A stretch of 64,000 nt of DNA from Pseudomonas turukhanskensis. GTDB taxonomy: Bacteria; Pseudomonadota; Gammaproteobacteria; Pseudomonadales; Pseudomonadaceae. Below the pieces are notes generated by a model, which was not told where the DNA came from, ran no database searches, and was given only the letters and a program-made list of their open reading frames with translations. The DNA lies in contig NZ_BSFN01000021.1 of assembly GCF_027922365.1 (NCBI RefSeq), forward strand, positions 1 to 64,000. Direction: 5' to 3'. Shown piece after piece: positions 33,021 to 41,970 of the stretch (position 1 is its first letter; every line of letters starts with the position of its first letter). The translations under genes and the position numbers were made by a program.

Positions 33021-35240
33021 CTAGAAGAGGTCGATCGGGTCGACATCCAGCGACCAGCGCACCGCGCGGCCGGCGGGCATTTTTTCCAGCGCCGTCAGCC
33101 AGTAACTGAGCAGCTTGTGCAGCGGCGCCCGGGCATTGGCCTGTACCAGCAGTTGCGCGCGGTAGCGGCCGGCTCGGCGTTCCATGGGAGCCGGCACTGG
33201 GCCCAGTAGTTCAATGCCGCTGAGGCGCAGTTCGCTCAGCAGGTGTTCAGCTTCGGTACAGGCTTGATCCAGGAAGCCTTCTGCCTGCCCCGGCTTATGC
33301 GCTTCGGCGCGCAGTAGCGCCAGATGGCAGAAGGGCGGAAGGCCGGCAGCGCGGCGTTCGCTCAACGCCTGCTCGGCAAACGCGAAATAGCCTTGCTCGG
33401 TGAGTTGCACCAGTAGCGGGTGGTCGGCCAGGTGTGTCTGGATGATCACTCTGCCCGGTTCTTCGGCACGCCCTGCGCGGCCAGCGACTTGCACGATCAA
33501 TTGGGCCATGCGCTCGCTGGCGCGGAAGTCGGCGGAAAACAGGCCGCCGTCGGCATCCAGGATCGACACTAACGTAACGCGCGGAAAGTGGTGACCTTTA
33601 GCTAGCATCTGCGTGCCAATGAGGATGCACGGCTCACCCTTATTGATAGTCGTAAACAGATTCTGCATGGCGTCTTTGCGCGAGGTGCTCTCGCGGTCGA
33701 CGCGGAGCACCGGCACATCCGGGAACAAAGTGGCCAAACGGTCTTCGGCGCGCTCGGTGCCGGCGCCGACCGGGCGCAGGTCTACCTGGGCGCATTTGGG
33801 GCAATTGCTCGGCTGGCGTTCGGCATGGCCGCAGTGGTGGCAGCGCAATTCCCGTGAGCGTTGGTGAACAGTCATGCGCGCATCGCAGCGCGGGCATTCG
33901 GACAGCCAGCCGCAGTCGTGGCACAGCAGCGTCGGCGCAAAACCGCGGCGGTTGAGGAACACCAAGACTTGCTGGCCGGCCGCCAACGTTTGACCGATGG
34001 CTTGCTGCATGGGGCCGGAGATGCCGCTGTCCAGTGGTCGACTCTTGATATCCAGGCGCAGAAAACGGGGCTGCTGAGCGCCACCGGCCCGTTGGGTCAG
34101 GCGCAGCAGGCCGTAACGGCCGGAATGGGCGTTTTGCAGGCTTTCCAGCGACGGCGTGGCCGAGCCGAGCACGATGGGGATGTTCTCCTGCCGCGCGCGC
34201 ACCAGTGCCAGGTCACGGGCGTGGTAGCGCAGGCCTTCCTGCTGTTTATAGGACGCGTCGTGTTCTTCGTCGATGATGATCAGGCCGGGGTTTTTCATTG
34301 GCGTGAACAGGGCCGAGCGGGTGCCGATAATGATGTCGGCTTCGCCGTCGCGCGCGGCGAGCCAGGCGTCCAGGCGTTCGCGATCGTTGACCGCCGAGTG
34401 CAGCAGGGCGATGCGCGCGTTAAAGCGACGTTCGAAACGCGCCAGTGTCTGCGGGCCCAGGTTGATTTCGGGGATCAGCACCAGGGCTTGTTTTCCGGCC
34501 TCCAGGGTTTCGCGGATCAGTTGCAAATACACTTCGGTTTTGCCGCTGCCGGTCACGCCGGCCAATAAAAAGGCGTTGAAGGTATCCAGGCCACTGCGGA
34601 TGGCTTCGGTCGCCGCGCGTTGTTCCTCGTTAAGCGGCAGTTCCGGCTGTGCCAGCCAATTGCCGTGCCGCTCGATTGCCGCATGGCGACGGGCTTCGAT
34701 GGTGACCAGGCCTTTTTCGCGCAGCAGGTCGAGGCTGTCTTTATTCAATTGCAACTGGCTGAGCAGGCGGTGAGCAACACCGTGGGGGTGTTGCGCGATG
34801 GTCTTCAAGGCATCGCGCTGGCGCGGGGCGCGGGCCAGGCGTGGGTCGTCGAGGGAGGCGCCTTGAGCAACGTGCCAGTAGCGCTCCTGGCGCGCTTCAG
34901 CCGGCTCGCCCTGACGTAGCAGATTGGGCAGTGCCCAACTGAAGGTGTCGCCGAGGCTGTGCTGGTAATACTGGGCAGTCCACAGGCACAGCTTGAAGAA
35001 GGCGGGCGGCACGGGGGATTGCGTATCGAGCAGGGCGATGGCCGGCTTTAGCTTTTCCAGCGGCACGTCACTGGTTTCGCTGACTTCCACCAGAATGCCG
35101 ATGATCTCGCGTTTGCCAAACGGCACGCGCAGGCGCATGCCCGGCTGCAAGGTACTGGCCGGCACGCCTTGGGGGGCCAGATAGTCGAACAGGCGGCGCA
35201 GCGGAGAGGGCAGGGCGAGGCGCAAAATGGCGGCGGGCAC
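33021..35240 (-). CDS. priA: Primosomal protein N' (replication restart helicase)
   Basis: 739 residues from the GTG at 35240 (VPAAILRLALPSPLRRLFDY), the usual beginning and length for Pseudomonas PriA; an ATG at 35279 would add 13 residues. Walker A GVTGSGKT (228-235), DEEH (324-327) and the zinc module CHDCG...CPRC...CHHCG...CPKC are in order. PriA binds stalled forks and D-loops and reloads DnaB. Convergent or overlapping ORFs on the other strand have no support. Confidence 0.95.
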   Translation of the reverse strand: MPAAILRLALPSPLRRLFDYLAPQGVPASTLQPGMRLRVPFGKREIIGILVEVSETSDVPLEKLKPAIALLDTQSPVPPAFFKLCLWTAQYYQHSLGDTFSWALPNLLRQGEPAEARQERYWHVAQGASLDDPRLARAPRQRDALKTIAQHPHGVAHRLLSQLQLNKDSLDLLREKGLVTIEARRHAAIERHGNWLAQPELPLNEEQRAATEAIRSGLDTFNAFLLAGVTGSGKTEVYLQLIRETLEAGKQALVLIPEINLGPQTLARFERRFNARIALLHSAVNDRERLDAWLAARDGEADIIIGTRSALFTPMKNPGLIIIDEEHDASYKQQEGLRYHARDLALVRARQENIPIVLGSATPSLESLQNAHSGRYGLLRLTQRAGGAQQPRFLRLDIKSRPLDSGISGPMQQAIGQTLAAGQQVLVFLNRRGFAPTLLCHDCGWLSECPRCDARMTVHQRSRELRCHHCGHAERQPSNCPKCAQVDLRPVGAGTERAEDRLATLFPDVPVLRVDRESTSRKDAMQNLFTTINKGEPCILIGTQMLAKGHHFPRVTLVSILDADGGLFSADFRASERMAQLIVQVAGRAGRAEEPGRVIIQTHLADHPLLVQLTEQGYFAFAEQALSERRAAGLPPFCHLALLRAEAHKPGQAEGFLDQACTEAEHLLSELRLSGIELLGPVPAPMERRAGRYRAQLLVQANARAPLHKLLSYWLTALEKMPAGRAVRWSLDVDPIDLF

Positions 35241-35300
35241 GCGGTATATGTCCTGGAAAACGAGGCGCGATCTTAGCATGCAAGCGCCTGACGATCGGTC

Positions 35301-35328
35301 TTGCGTGCTTGGCGTTCTCTGGTAAGAT
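35301..35328 (+). promoter_or_regulatory. Candidate sigma-70 promoter of rpmE
   Basis: TTGCGT (35301-35306), a 16-base spacer and TAAGAT (35323-35328), about 70 bases upstream of the rpmE start. The boxes are moderately good matches; spacing is acceptable. Confidence 0.45.
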
Positions 35329-35399
35329 GCGCGGCCTAATTCCGTGCGGTACTCGACAATAGTGTTGGGTGGCGGCGCGATAGCCCTGAGGAATACACC

Positions 35400-35615
35400 A
35401 TGAAAGCTGATATCCATCCAGTATACGAAGCCGTAACCGCTACCTGCAGCTGCGGTAACGTGATCCAGACTCGCTCCACCCTGGCCAAGCCTCTGAGCCT
35501 GGACGTTTGCAACGAGTGCCACCCGTTCTACACCGGCAAGCAGAAAGTGCTGGACGTTGGCGGCCGTGTTGATCGCTTCAAGCAGCGTTTCGGTGTGTTC
35601 GGCTCCAAGGCCTAA
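35400..35615 (+). CDS. rpmE: 50S ribosomal protein L31
   Basis: 71 residues with a GAGGA ribosome site. The zinc-binding form is seen: Cys16, Cys18, Cys37 and Cys40 (CSCGN and CNECHPFYTGKQK). GRVDRFKQRFG is the conserved C-terminus. It contacts the B1 intersubunit bridge region. A terminator-like hairpin lies 48 bases after the stop, within the next gene. Confidence 0.96.
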   Translation: MKADIHPVYEAVTATCSCGNVIQTRSTLAKPLSLDVCNECHPFYTGKQKVLDVGGRVDRFKQRFGVFGSKA

Positions 35616-35641
35616 TTGGCTTTGTTGCTTCGGGAGGCCTG

Positions 35642-36442
35642 ATGGGCTTTTCGGTGCTGATGAAAAAGGCGTCCCTTGTGGGCGCCTTTTTCGTTTCTGC
35701 GATTTGCTTCGGGCCGGCGTGGGCATTGTGCCCAGCGCCGGTCGGGCTGCCTGTGGTGGCTGTAAAACAGGTGGTGGATGGGGATACCTTGCGTCTGGCT
35801 GACGGTCGCAGCGTGCGCCTTATCGGTATCAATACGCCGGAAGTGGCGCACAAGGGGCGGCCGGCTCAGCCATTCGCTGAGCAAGCCAAGCGCCGTTTAC
35901 AGGCATTGGTTGCCGCCAGCTCGGGGCGCGTAGCCGTGCAGGTGGGCCAGCAAGCGAAGGATCATTACGGCCGAACGCTGGCGCATGTCTATGATGATCA
36001 AGGGCACAACCTTGAAGCCCGGTTGCTGGCAGAAGGGCTGGGTTTTCAGGTGGCTATCGCGCCGAATGTGGCGCTGTTGGAATGCCAGCAGGCGGCCGAA
36101 CGCACTGCTCGAGCGGCCAGAGAGGGTGTGTGGCGAGATGCGCCGATACTGACGGCGGCGAAACTCAACGACAGTGGCTTTGCATTGGTTCAGGGACGGG
36201 TCATTAAGGTGGAACAGAATCGCGGCGGGCTCTGGTTGCAATTGGACGGGCCGCTGGTGCTGCAGGTGGCGAACAAGGCGTTGCCGGCATTTGACCCCAA
36301 AGCGCTGCGCGCCTTGCGTGGGCGCTCTGTCGAAGCGCGTGGCTGGGTAATTGACCGCGCGCGAAGCGGCAAGCCGCAGGCCGGGCAAGCGCGCTGGATG
36401 CTGCCACTGACCCACCCGGCCATGCTGGAGGTGCGTCCATGA
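35642..36442 (+). CDS. Secreted thermonuclease-family (SNase) nuclease
   Basis: 266 residues from the ATG at 35642, chosen for the GGGAGG ribosome site six bases before it; MKKASL at 35660 is an alternative start. The signal peptide ends about 29 (GPAWAL). The SNase fold shows DGDTLRLADGRSVRLIGINTPE, with the catalytic Arg and Glu, and DHYGRTLAHV with the second Arg. A C-terminal OB-like part (about 175-266) is extra to the basic domain. Likely periplasmic or secreted phosphodiesterase. Its stop overlaps the next gene (ATGA). Confidence 0.87.
   Translation: MGFSVLMKKASLVGAFFVSAICFGPAWALCPAPVGLPVVAVKQVVDGDTLRLADGRSVRLIGINTPEVAHKGRPAQPFAEQAKRRLQALVAASSGRVAVQVGQQAKDHYGRTLAHVYDDQGHNLEARLLAEGLGFQVAIAPNVALLECQQAAERTARAAREGVWRDAPILTAAKLNDSGFALVQGRVIKVEQNRGGLWLQLDGPLVLQVANKALPAFDPKALRALRGRSVEARGWVIDRARSGKPQAGQARWMLPLTHPAMLEVRP
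35663..35691 (+). terminator. Terminator-like hairpin inside the nuclease signal-peptide codons
   Basis: AAAAAGGCGTCC pairs with GGGCGCCTTTTT over 12 bases (one T-G) around CTTGT, ending in T5. It follows rpmE by 48 bases and would terminate its transcript, although it also encodes KKASLVGAFF of the nuclease. Confidence 0.65.
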
Positions 36443-37875
36443 TGCGGCGTCTGTTGGGCGCGTTGATCGCGCTGATGCTCCTGCAAGGCTGCGCGCAGAA
36501 CCCGGCCACCGGCGAGCGCAATTTCGTGATGATGAGCGAAAGCCAGGAGCTGGAGCTGGGGCGTAAATACAGCCAGGAAATTGCCAAGGAGTACCCGCGC
36601 TATCCCGATGAAAAGCTGCAGGCCTATGTGCAGCAAGTGGGTGAACGGGTGGCCAGCCACAGTCATCGCACCAACCTGACCTACCACTTCACCGTTATCG
36701 ATAGCCCGGATATCAACGCCTTCGCGCTGCCGGGCGGCTACATCTATATCCACCGTGGCTTGCTGGCCTATCTGAGTTCCGAGGCCGAGCTTGCTGCCGT
36801 GCTTGGTCATGAAGTGGGGCATGTCACCGCCCGCCATAGCGTGCAGCAGCAAAGCCAGTCGCAGGCCTGGGGCATCCTGGGTCAGGCGGTGGCCATTGGC
36901 ACGGGTGTCGGTGCGGCGGGGGATATCACCGGTGCGCTCGGCTCGGCCTTTGTGCGAGGCTACGGGCGTGACATGGAGTTGCAGGCCGACGGCCTGGGCG
37001 CCCAGTACCTGGCGCGCGCCGGCTATGACCCGCAGGCCATGATCCAGGTAGTCGAGGTGCTGAAAAACCAGGACGACTTTGCTCGCGATGAAGCGAAAAA
37101 GGCCGGCAAACCCGAACCCACCTCCAGCTACCACGGTGTATTCGATACCCATCCCGGCAATGACCGACGTCTGCAAGAGGTGGTGGGGCCCGCGCGTGCC
37201 TTGGCGACCGGCCAGCAAGAGGTGAACCGCGACGTATTTATGCAGCACCTCAACGGGCTGCCCTATGGCGATTCCGAGTCCACGGGCATTCGCCGCGGCC
37301 AACAGTTCTACCATGCCGAACTGGATTTCACTTTTAGCGCCCCGCCGGGCTGGGAGCTGCTCAATCGCCCGAATGCAGTGATCGCCCATACGGCTGATCA
37401 GAATGCTTTTGTCGCCCTGGTATTGGAGAAAGTGAAAGCCGGGCAGACCCCGCAGCAATTTGTCCGCTCCAGGGTCTCGGGCAAGCTGGCCGATGAGCGT
37501 GAGCTTTCGCAAGCCGGGTTGCAGGGCTATACGGCGGTCATTCCCGGGCGGCCCGCCAAGCGCGTGGCGGTAATCTACAAAGACAACTCGTCTTATGTGT
37601 TTATCGCCAGCGTGAAGGCGCCGGCGTCGCTGGAAACCGAAGACGAAAATTTCCTTAAAGTGATCAATAGTTTTCGACCTCTGAGGGCGGAGGAGCGTAA
37701 GCTAGCGCAACCTCTCCGGCTGCAACTGGTGCGTGCCACAAGCGCGCAAACCATGACCAAGCTAGCCCAGGGCAGTACGCTGCCCGGTGACGCCGAGTCC
37801 CGTCTGCGCCTACTCAATCATCTATATCCAAGTGGCGAGCCCCGTCCCGGGGATTGGCTTAAAGTCGTACGTTAG
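36439..37875 (+). CDS. M48-family metalloprotease lipoprotein
   Basis: 478 residues. The lipobox LLQGC (Cys18) predicts a lipid-anchored periplasmic protein. The zinc motif is HEVGH (124-128) with the third ligand Glu near 180 (DMELQADGLG). Unlike BepA there is no clear TPR region. Instead residues about 285-405 form a PsbP-like domain (FTFSAPPGWELLNRPNAVI), and 420-478 resemble a LysM-type module (TMTKLAQGS...PGDWLKVV). The role is likely envelope quality control. The ATG overlaps the nuclease stop by four bases. Confidence 0.87.
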   Translation: MMRRLLGALIALMLLQGCAQNPATGERNFVMMSESQELELGRKYSQEIAKEYPRYPDEKLQAYVQQVGERVASHSHRTNLTYHFTVIDSPDINAFALPGGYIYIHRGLLAYLSSEAELAAVLGHEVGHVTARHSVQQQSQSQAWGILGQAVAIGTGVGAAGDITGALGSAFVRGYGRDMELQADGLGAQYLARAGYDPQAMIQVVEVLKNQDDFARDEAKKAGKPEPTSSYHGVFDTHPGNDRRLQEVVGPARALATGQQEVNRDVFMQHLNGLPYGDSESTGIRRGQQFYHAELDFTFSAPPGWELLNRPNAVIAHTADQNAFVALVLEKVKAGQTPQQFVRSRVSGKLADERELSQAGLQGYTAVIPGRPAKRVAVIYKDNSSYVFIASVKAPASLETEDENFLKVINSFRPLRAEERKLAQPLRLQLVRATSAQTMTKLAQGSTLPGDAESRLRLLNHLYPSGEPRPGDWLKVVR

Positions 37876-37976
37876 AGCCCTTGACAGACCTGACTGACCA
37901 GTCTTGTTCGCGTTGGGCATCTTGCGTATCCTCGCTGCCTGTCTGTTTAACAGCATAAAAAAGCGGAAATGCCACC

Positions 37977-39245
37977 ATGTCTGATTTGAAAACTGCCGCT
38001 CTGGACTATCACGCCAATCCTCGTCCGGGGAAGCTGAGCGTCGAGCTGACCAAGCCTACTTCCACCGCCCGTGATCTGTCCCTGGCCTATAGCCCGGGCG
38101 TGGCCGAGCCGGTGCGTGAAATCGCCCGTGACCCTGAGCTGGCGTACAAATACACTGGCAAAGGCAACCTGGTTGCAGTGATTTCCGACGGTACCGCCAT
38201 TCTCGGTCTGGGTGATCTGGGTCCACTGGCATCCAAGCCGGTAATGGAAGGCAAAGGCGTACTGTTCAAGCGTTTCGCTGGTATCGATGTGTTCGACATC
38301 GAAGTCGACTCCGAAAGCCCGCAAGCCTTTATCGACACCGTAAAACGCATCTCCATCACCTTCGGTGGCATCAACCTGGAAGACATCAAGGCGCCTGAGT
38401 GCTTTGAGATCGAGCGCGCGCTGATCGAGCAGTGCGACATTCCGGTGTTCCACGATGACCAGCACGGCACCGCCATCGTGACCGCCGCCGGCATGCTCAA
38501 CGCGCTTGAAATCGTTGGCAAAAACCTCGCGGACGCCAAGATCGTCTGCCTGGGCGCTGGCGCTGCTGCCATTTCCTGCATGAAGTTGCTGGTAAGCATG
38601 GGCGCGAAGATCGAGAACATCTTCATGATCGACCGCAGCGGCGTGATTCATTCCGGTCGCACCGATTTGAACCAATACAAAGCCGTATTCGCCCACGAAA
38701 CCGACAAGCGCACGCTGTCGGACGCGCTGGACGGTGCTGACGTGTTTGTCGGTCTGTCGGGTGCCAACCTGTTGAGCCCGGAAAACCTGCTGCGTATGGC
38801 GCCGAACCCGATCGTGTTCGCCTGCTCCAACCCGGACCCGGAAATCTCCCCGGAACTGGCGCATGCCACCCGCAGCGACGTGATCATGGCCACCGGCCGT
38901 TCGGACTACCCCAACCAGGTCAACAACGTGCTTGGCTTCCCCTTCATTTTCCGCGGTGCGCTGGATGTTCGCGCTACCCGTATTAATGAGGAAATGAAGA
39001 TTGCCGCTGCTGTGGCCCTGCGTGAGCTGGCCAAACTGCCGGTGCCCAAGGAAGTATGTGATGCCTATGGTGGCGCGCCGCTGTCGTTCGGTCGCGAGTA
39101 CATCATTCCGAAACCGATGGATGTACGTCTGATCACCGTGGTGGCTGATGCCGTTGCCAAGGCGGCGATTGAAAGCGGTGTGGCAACGCTGCCGTATCCG
39201 AAGCACTATCCGCTGACCTCCGTTGAAGATGTGTTCAACGGCTAA
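37977..39245 (+). CDS. maeB: Malic enzyme (oxaloacetate-decarboxylating), short form
   Basis: 422 residues. The malic N-terminal domain has YSPGVAEPV and the active Tyr-Lys pair in the YTGKGNLVAVISDGTA region, then the metal-binding FHDDQHGTA and the NAD(P)-binding CLGAGAAAISCMKL. It converts malate to pyruvate and CO2 and probably makes NADPH. E. coli MaeB has a C-terminal phosphotransacetylase-like half that is absent here, so this is the short bacterial form; the symbol follows common Pseudomonas use. A TTGACA lies about 90 bases upstream, but no matching -10 is clear. Confidence 0.9.
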   Translation: MSDLKTAALDYHANPRPGKLSVELTKPTSTARDLSLAYSPGVAEPVREIARDPELAYKYTGKGNLVAVISDGTAILGLGDLGPLASKPVMEGKGVLFKRFAGIDVFDIEVDSESPQAFIDTVKRISITFGGINLEDIKAPECFEIERALIEQCDIPVFHDDQHGTAIVTAAGMLNALEIVGKNLADAKIVCLGAGAAAISCMKLLVSMGAKIENIFMIDRSGVIHSGRTDLNQYKAVFAHETDKRTLSDALDGADVFVGLSGANLLSPENLLRMAPNPIVFACSNPDPEISPELAHATRSDVIMATGRSDYPNQVNNVLGFPFIFRGALDVRATRINEEMKIAAAVALRELAKLPVPKEVCDAYGGAPLSFGREYIIPKPMDVRLITVVADAVAKAAIESGVATLPYPKHYPLTSVEDVFNG

Positions 39246-39257
39246 GTCCAGTAGATA

Positions 39258-39285
39258 AAAAAGCCCCGCAGATGCGGGGCTTTTT
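39258..39285 (+). terminator. Intrinsic terminator after maeB
   Basis: AAAAAGCCCCGCA and TGCGGGGCTTTTT pair perfectly over 13 bases around a two-base loop, 12 bases after the stop. With T5 on one side and A5 on the other, it could act in both directions. Confidence 0.9.
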
Positions 39286-39305
39286 ATTGGCTTCGATTTG
39301 GGTGC

Positions 39306-39342
39306 GTAGGGCGGATATCGCCGCTGGCGATATTCGCCTTAC
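39306..39342. repeat. Short inverted repeat (family GTAGGGCGGATA)
   Basis: GTAGGGCGGATATCGCC and GGCGATATTCGCCTTAC pair at 15 of 17 positions around GCT. It lies between the convergent maeB and ponA genes and belongs with the element at 21274. Confidence 0.7.
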
Positions 39343-39356
39343 GGTTCAGAAGTTGA

Positions 39357-41786
39357 TCAGAACAAGTCGATTGGTGCGGCGTCATCCGCCGGTAACGGAC
39401 TGCCCGGGGCGCTGGTGCCTGGGTCCAGTTCGTTCATGGGTGGCGGTGAGTCTTCGTTCTTGAACACTTCGAAGTACGCGTTCGGCGTGCCTGGCGAAGC
39501 GGCGCGGCCGCTGACGGGGTCGATACGCAGGGTCAGCAGGCCAGGTGGTTCGGGCAGCATATGTTCGGGTTTGTCTTTGAGCGCTGCGCTCATGTAGCTC
39601 ATCCAGATCGGCAGTGCGACAGTGCCGCCGAACTCGTGGCTACCCAGGCTTTCCGGCTGGTCAAACCCGGTCCACACGGTAGTCATGTAGTCGGCGTTGA
39701 AGCCGGAAAACCAGCTGTCTTTCGACTCGTTGGTAGTACCGGTCTTGCCTGCGATGTCGCCTCGGCCCATGGCCAGGGCACGGCGACCGGTGCCGCGTTT
39801 GATAACGTCCTGCAGCATGCTGGTGAGGATGTACGTGGTGCGTGCGTCGACAATGCGCTCGGCAACCGCTGGAGTCGGCACTGTGCTGGCCGGTGCGGGA
39901 ATGTTTTCGGCGAGGGCCGCAGGGTCGACCACAGTGGCCGGTTGATCGTCATTTTCACCCGGTGCGCTCGGCGGGTTGGCGATATACAGCGGATCGCCGT
40001 TGCGGCTGTGGATGCTCTGGATCAGATAGGGCTGAATCTTGTAGCCGCCGTTGGCAAAGGTGCTCCAGCCGCCGGCGATTTCCACCGGCGCGAGGTTAGC
40101 CGTACCAAGAGCCATCGAAAGGTTTCGCGGCAAGTCCTGCTTGTTGAAACCAAAGCGGCTGACATAGTCCAGGGCGTAGTCGATGCCGATGGCCTGTAAC
40201 AGGCGGATCGAAACCAGGTTGCGGGACTTGTACAAGGCTTCGCGCAAACGGATCGGGCCAAGGAACGTGTTGGTATCGTTCTTCGGGCGCCAGACCTGAT
40301 CGAGGTTGTCGTCAGCGAAAACAATCGGTGCGTCGTTGACCAGGGTGGCGGCGGTATAGCCCTTGTCCAGTGCCGCGCTATAGATGAAAGGTTTGAAGCT
40401 CGAGCCCGGTTGGCGCTTGGCCTGGGTGGCGCGGTTGTAGTTGCTCTGCTCGAACGAGAAGCCGCCGACCAGGGCGCGGATGGCGCCGTTTTTTGGATCA
40501 AGCGAGACCAGTGCGCCTTGTGCTGCCGGGATCTGGCTGAACGCCAGGTTGCCATCTGGCTGACGCAGCACGCGAATCAGGTCGCCCACTTGCACCACGT
40601 CGTCCGGCTTTTGCGGGCGGGGGCCGAGGCTATTGGTGTTCAGGAAGGGGCGTGCCCATTTCATGCTGTCCCACGCCACGGTTTCTTCCTGGCCGCTACG
40701 GGTCAACACCATGATCCCGCTTTTCAGGACCTGGGTAACGAAGGCCGGTTCAATGCCGTTCTGGGTTTTCTGTTTGGCCAGCTCGGCCTGCCACGCTTCG
40801 CGGGTCATACCGGGTAGACGGGATTCCGGGCCGCGGTAGCCATGACGTTGGTCGTAACTGATCAGGCCGCTGCGTACCGCTTCGTTGGCCGCTTCCTGAA
40901 GGTTGCTCGGAACCGTGGTAGTAACGTGGAAACCTTCTGTATACGCCTCGCTCCCATAACGCCCCACCATTTCGGCGCGGGCCATCTCGGCAATATACGG
41001 CGCCTGCACTTCGGGGGTGGGGACGTGGTAGCTGGCGTCGATGGGTTCGGCCAGGGCGGTCTGGTATTGGCCCTGGTCGATTTTGCCCAGCTTGTACATG
41101 CGGCCCAGAATCCAGTCGCGACGTTCTTTACTGCGCTGCGGGTTGACCAGCGGGTTGAAGCGTGACGGTGCTTTTGGCAGGCCGGCGATCATCGCCATCT
41201 GGCCCAGGCTCAAATCGTGCATGGGTTTACCGTAATAAACCTGCGCCGCCGCTTCGATACCGTAAGCACGGTTACCGAGGTAAATCTTGTTGACGTACAA
41301 CTCAAGAATTTCGTCTTTGCTCAGTTCGCGCTCAATTTGTAATGCCAACAGTATTTCATTGATCTTGCGCGAGAAACTGCGTTCGTTAGTGAGGAAGAAG
41401 TTCTTCGCCACTTGCATGGTGATGGTGCTACCGCCGGATTGGATTTGGCCGCCACTTTTTAATAATTGCGTGGCAGCGCGCATCAGGCTGCTGAGGTCGA
41501 CGCCATAATGATTGGCAAAATTGTCGTCTTCGGCCGAAAGCAGGGCTTTGATGAAGTTCGGTGGAATGTCTGCAAAGCGAATGGGCGTGCGGCGCATCTC
41601 GCCGAATTCGGCAATCAGCTTGGCGTCGCTGCTGTAGATGCGCAGGGGGATCTGCAGCTGAATGCGGCGCAGCGAGTCCACGGATGGCAAACCGGGGCTA
41701 AGGTACAGATAAGCGCCAGAGAGACTGAGCAACAGTCCACAAAAAACGGCTACGCAGGACCACCAGAAGAACTTCAGCAGGCGCAT
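39357..41786 (-). CDS. ponA: Penicillin-binding protein 1A
   Basis: 809 residues from the ATG at 41786 (MRLLKFFWWS); the TTG one codon before is less likely. One N-terminal membrane helix (about 7-30) is followed by the GT51 glycosyltransferase (AEDDNFANHYGVD, GGSTITMQVAKNFFL, ELYVNKIYLGNRAYGIEAAA), an OB-like insert, and the transpeptidase with SSFK (PGSSFKPFIYSA) and KTGTT. It polymerises and cross-links peptidoglycan. It is divergent from pilMNOPQ, the usual Pseudomonas order. Confidence 0.95.
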   Translation of the reverse strand: MRLLKFFWWSCVAVFCGLLLSLSGAYLYLSPGLPSVDSLRRIQLQIPLRIYSSDAKLIAEFGEMRRTPIRFADIPPNFIKALLSAEDDNFANHYGVDLSSLMRAATQLLKSGGQIQSGGSTITMQVAKNFFLTNERSFSRKINEILLALQIERELSKDEILELYVNKIYLGNRAYGIEAAAQVYYGKPMHDLSLGQMAMIAGLPKAPSRFNPLVNPQRSKERRDWILGRMYKLGKIDQGQYQTALAEPIDASYHVPTPEVQAPYIAEMARAEMVGRYGSEAYTEGFHVTTTVPSNLQEAANEAVRSGLISYDQRHGYRGPESRLPGMTREAWQAELAKQKTQNGIEPAFVTQVLKSGIMVLTRSGQEETVAWDSMKWARPFLNTNSLGPRPQKPDDVVQVGDLIRVLRQPDGNLAFSQIPAAQGALVSLDPKNGAIRALVGGFSFEQSNYNRATQAKRQPGSSFKPFIYSAALDKGYTAATLVNDAPIVFADDNLDQVWRPKNDTNTFLGPIRLREALYKSRNLVSIRLLQAIGIDYALDYVSRFGFNKQDLPRNLSMALGTANLAPVEIAGGWSTFANGGYKIQPYLIQSIHSRNGDPLYIANPPSAPGENDDQPATVVDPAALAENIPAPASTVPTPAVAERIVDARTTYILTSMLQDVIKRGTGRRALAMGRGDIAGKTGTTNESKDSWFSGFNADYMTTVWTGFDQPESLGSHEFGGTVALPIWMSYMSAALKDKPEHMLPEPPGLLTLRIDPVSGRAASPGTPNAYFEVFKNEDSPPPMNELDPGTSAPGSPLPADDAAPIDLF

Positions 41787-41970
41787 CAAAATGTTTGGAT
41801 TTCCAGATAAAAGAAAGAGTTAAGCGTAGGGCGATGTCGAAAGGGAAAAACTGTTCACATTATAAGCGCTTTTTTTGCTAGGTAGCCATTTGCGCTTATG
41901 TCAAGACTGTTATTTAATGTGAAAAAACATAAATAGTCCGTAAGTCGCGGATGCCAATAGGAAATCGGTC
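41787..41970. promoter_or_regulatory. Divergent promoter region of ponA and pilM
   Basis: This 184-base gap is AT-rich around 41860-41940 and has to contain both promoters. No convincing -35/-10 pair or repeat stands out. Confidence 0.4.

Noticed and set aside
37881..37910. sigma-70 promoter of maeB based on TTGACA
   Set aside because: The -35 is perfect, but no acceptable -10 box occurs 16-18 bases downstream.
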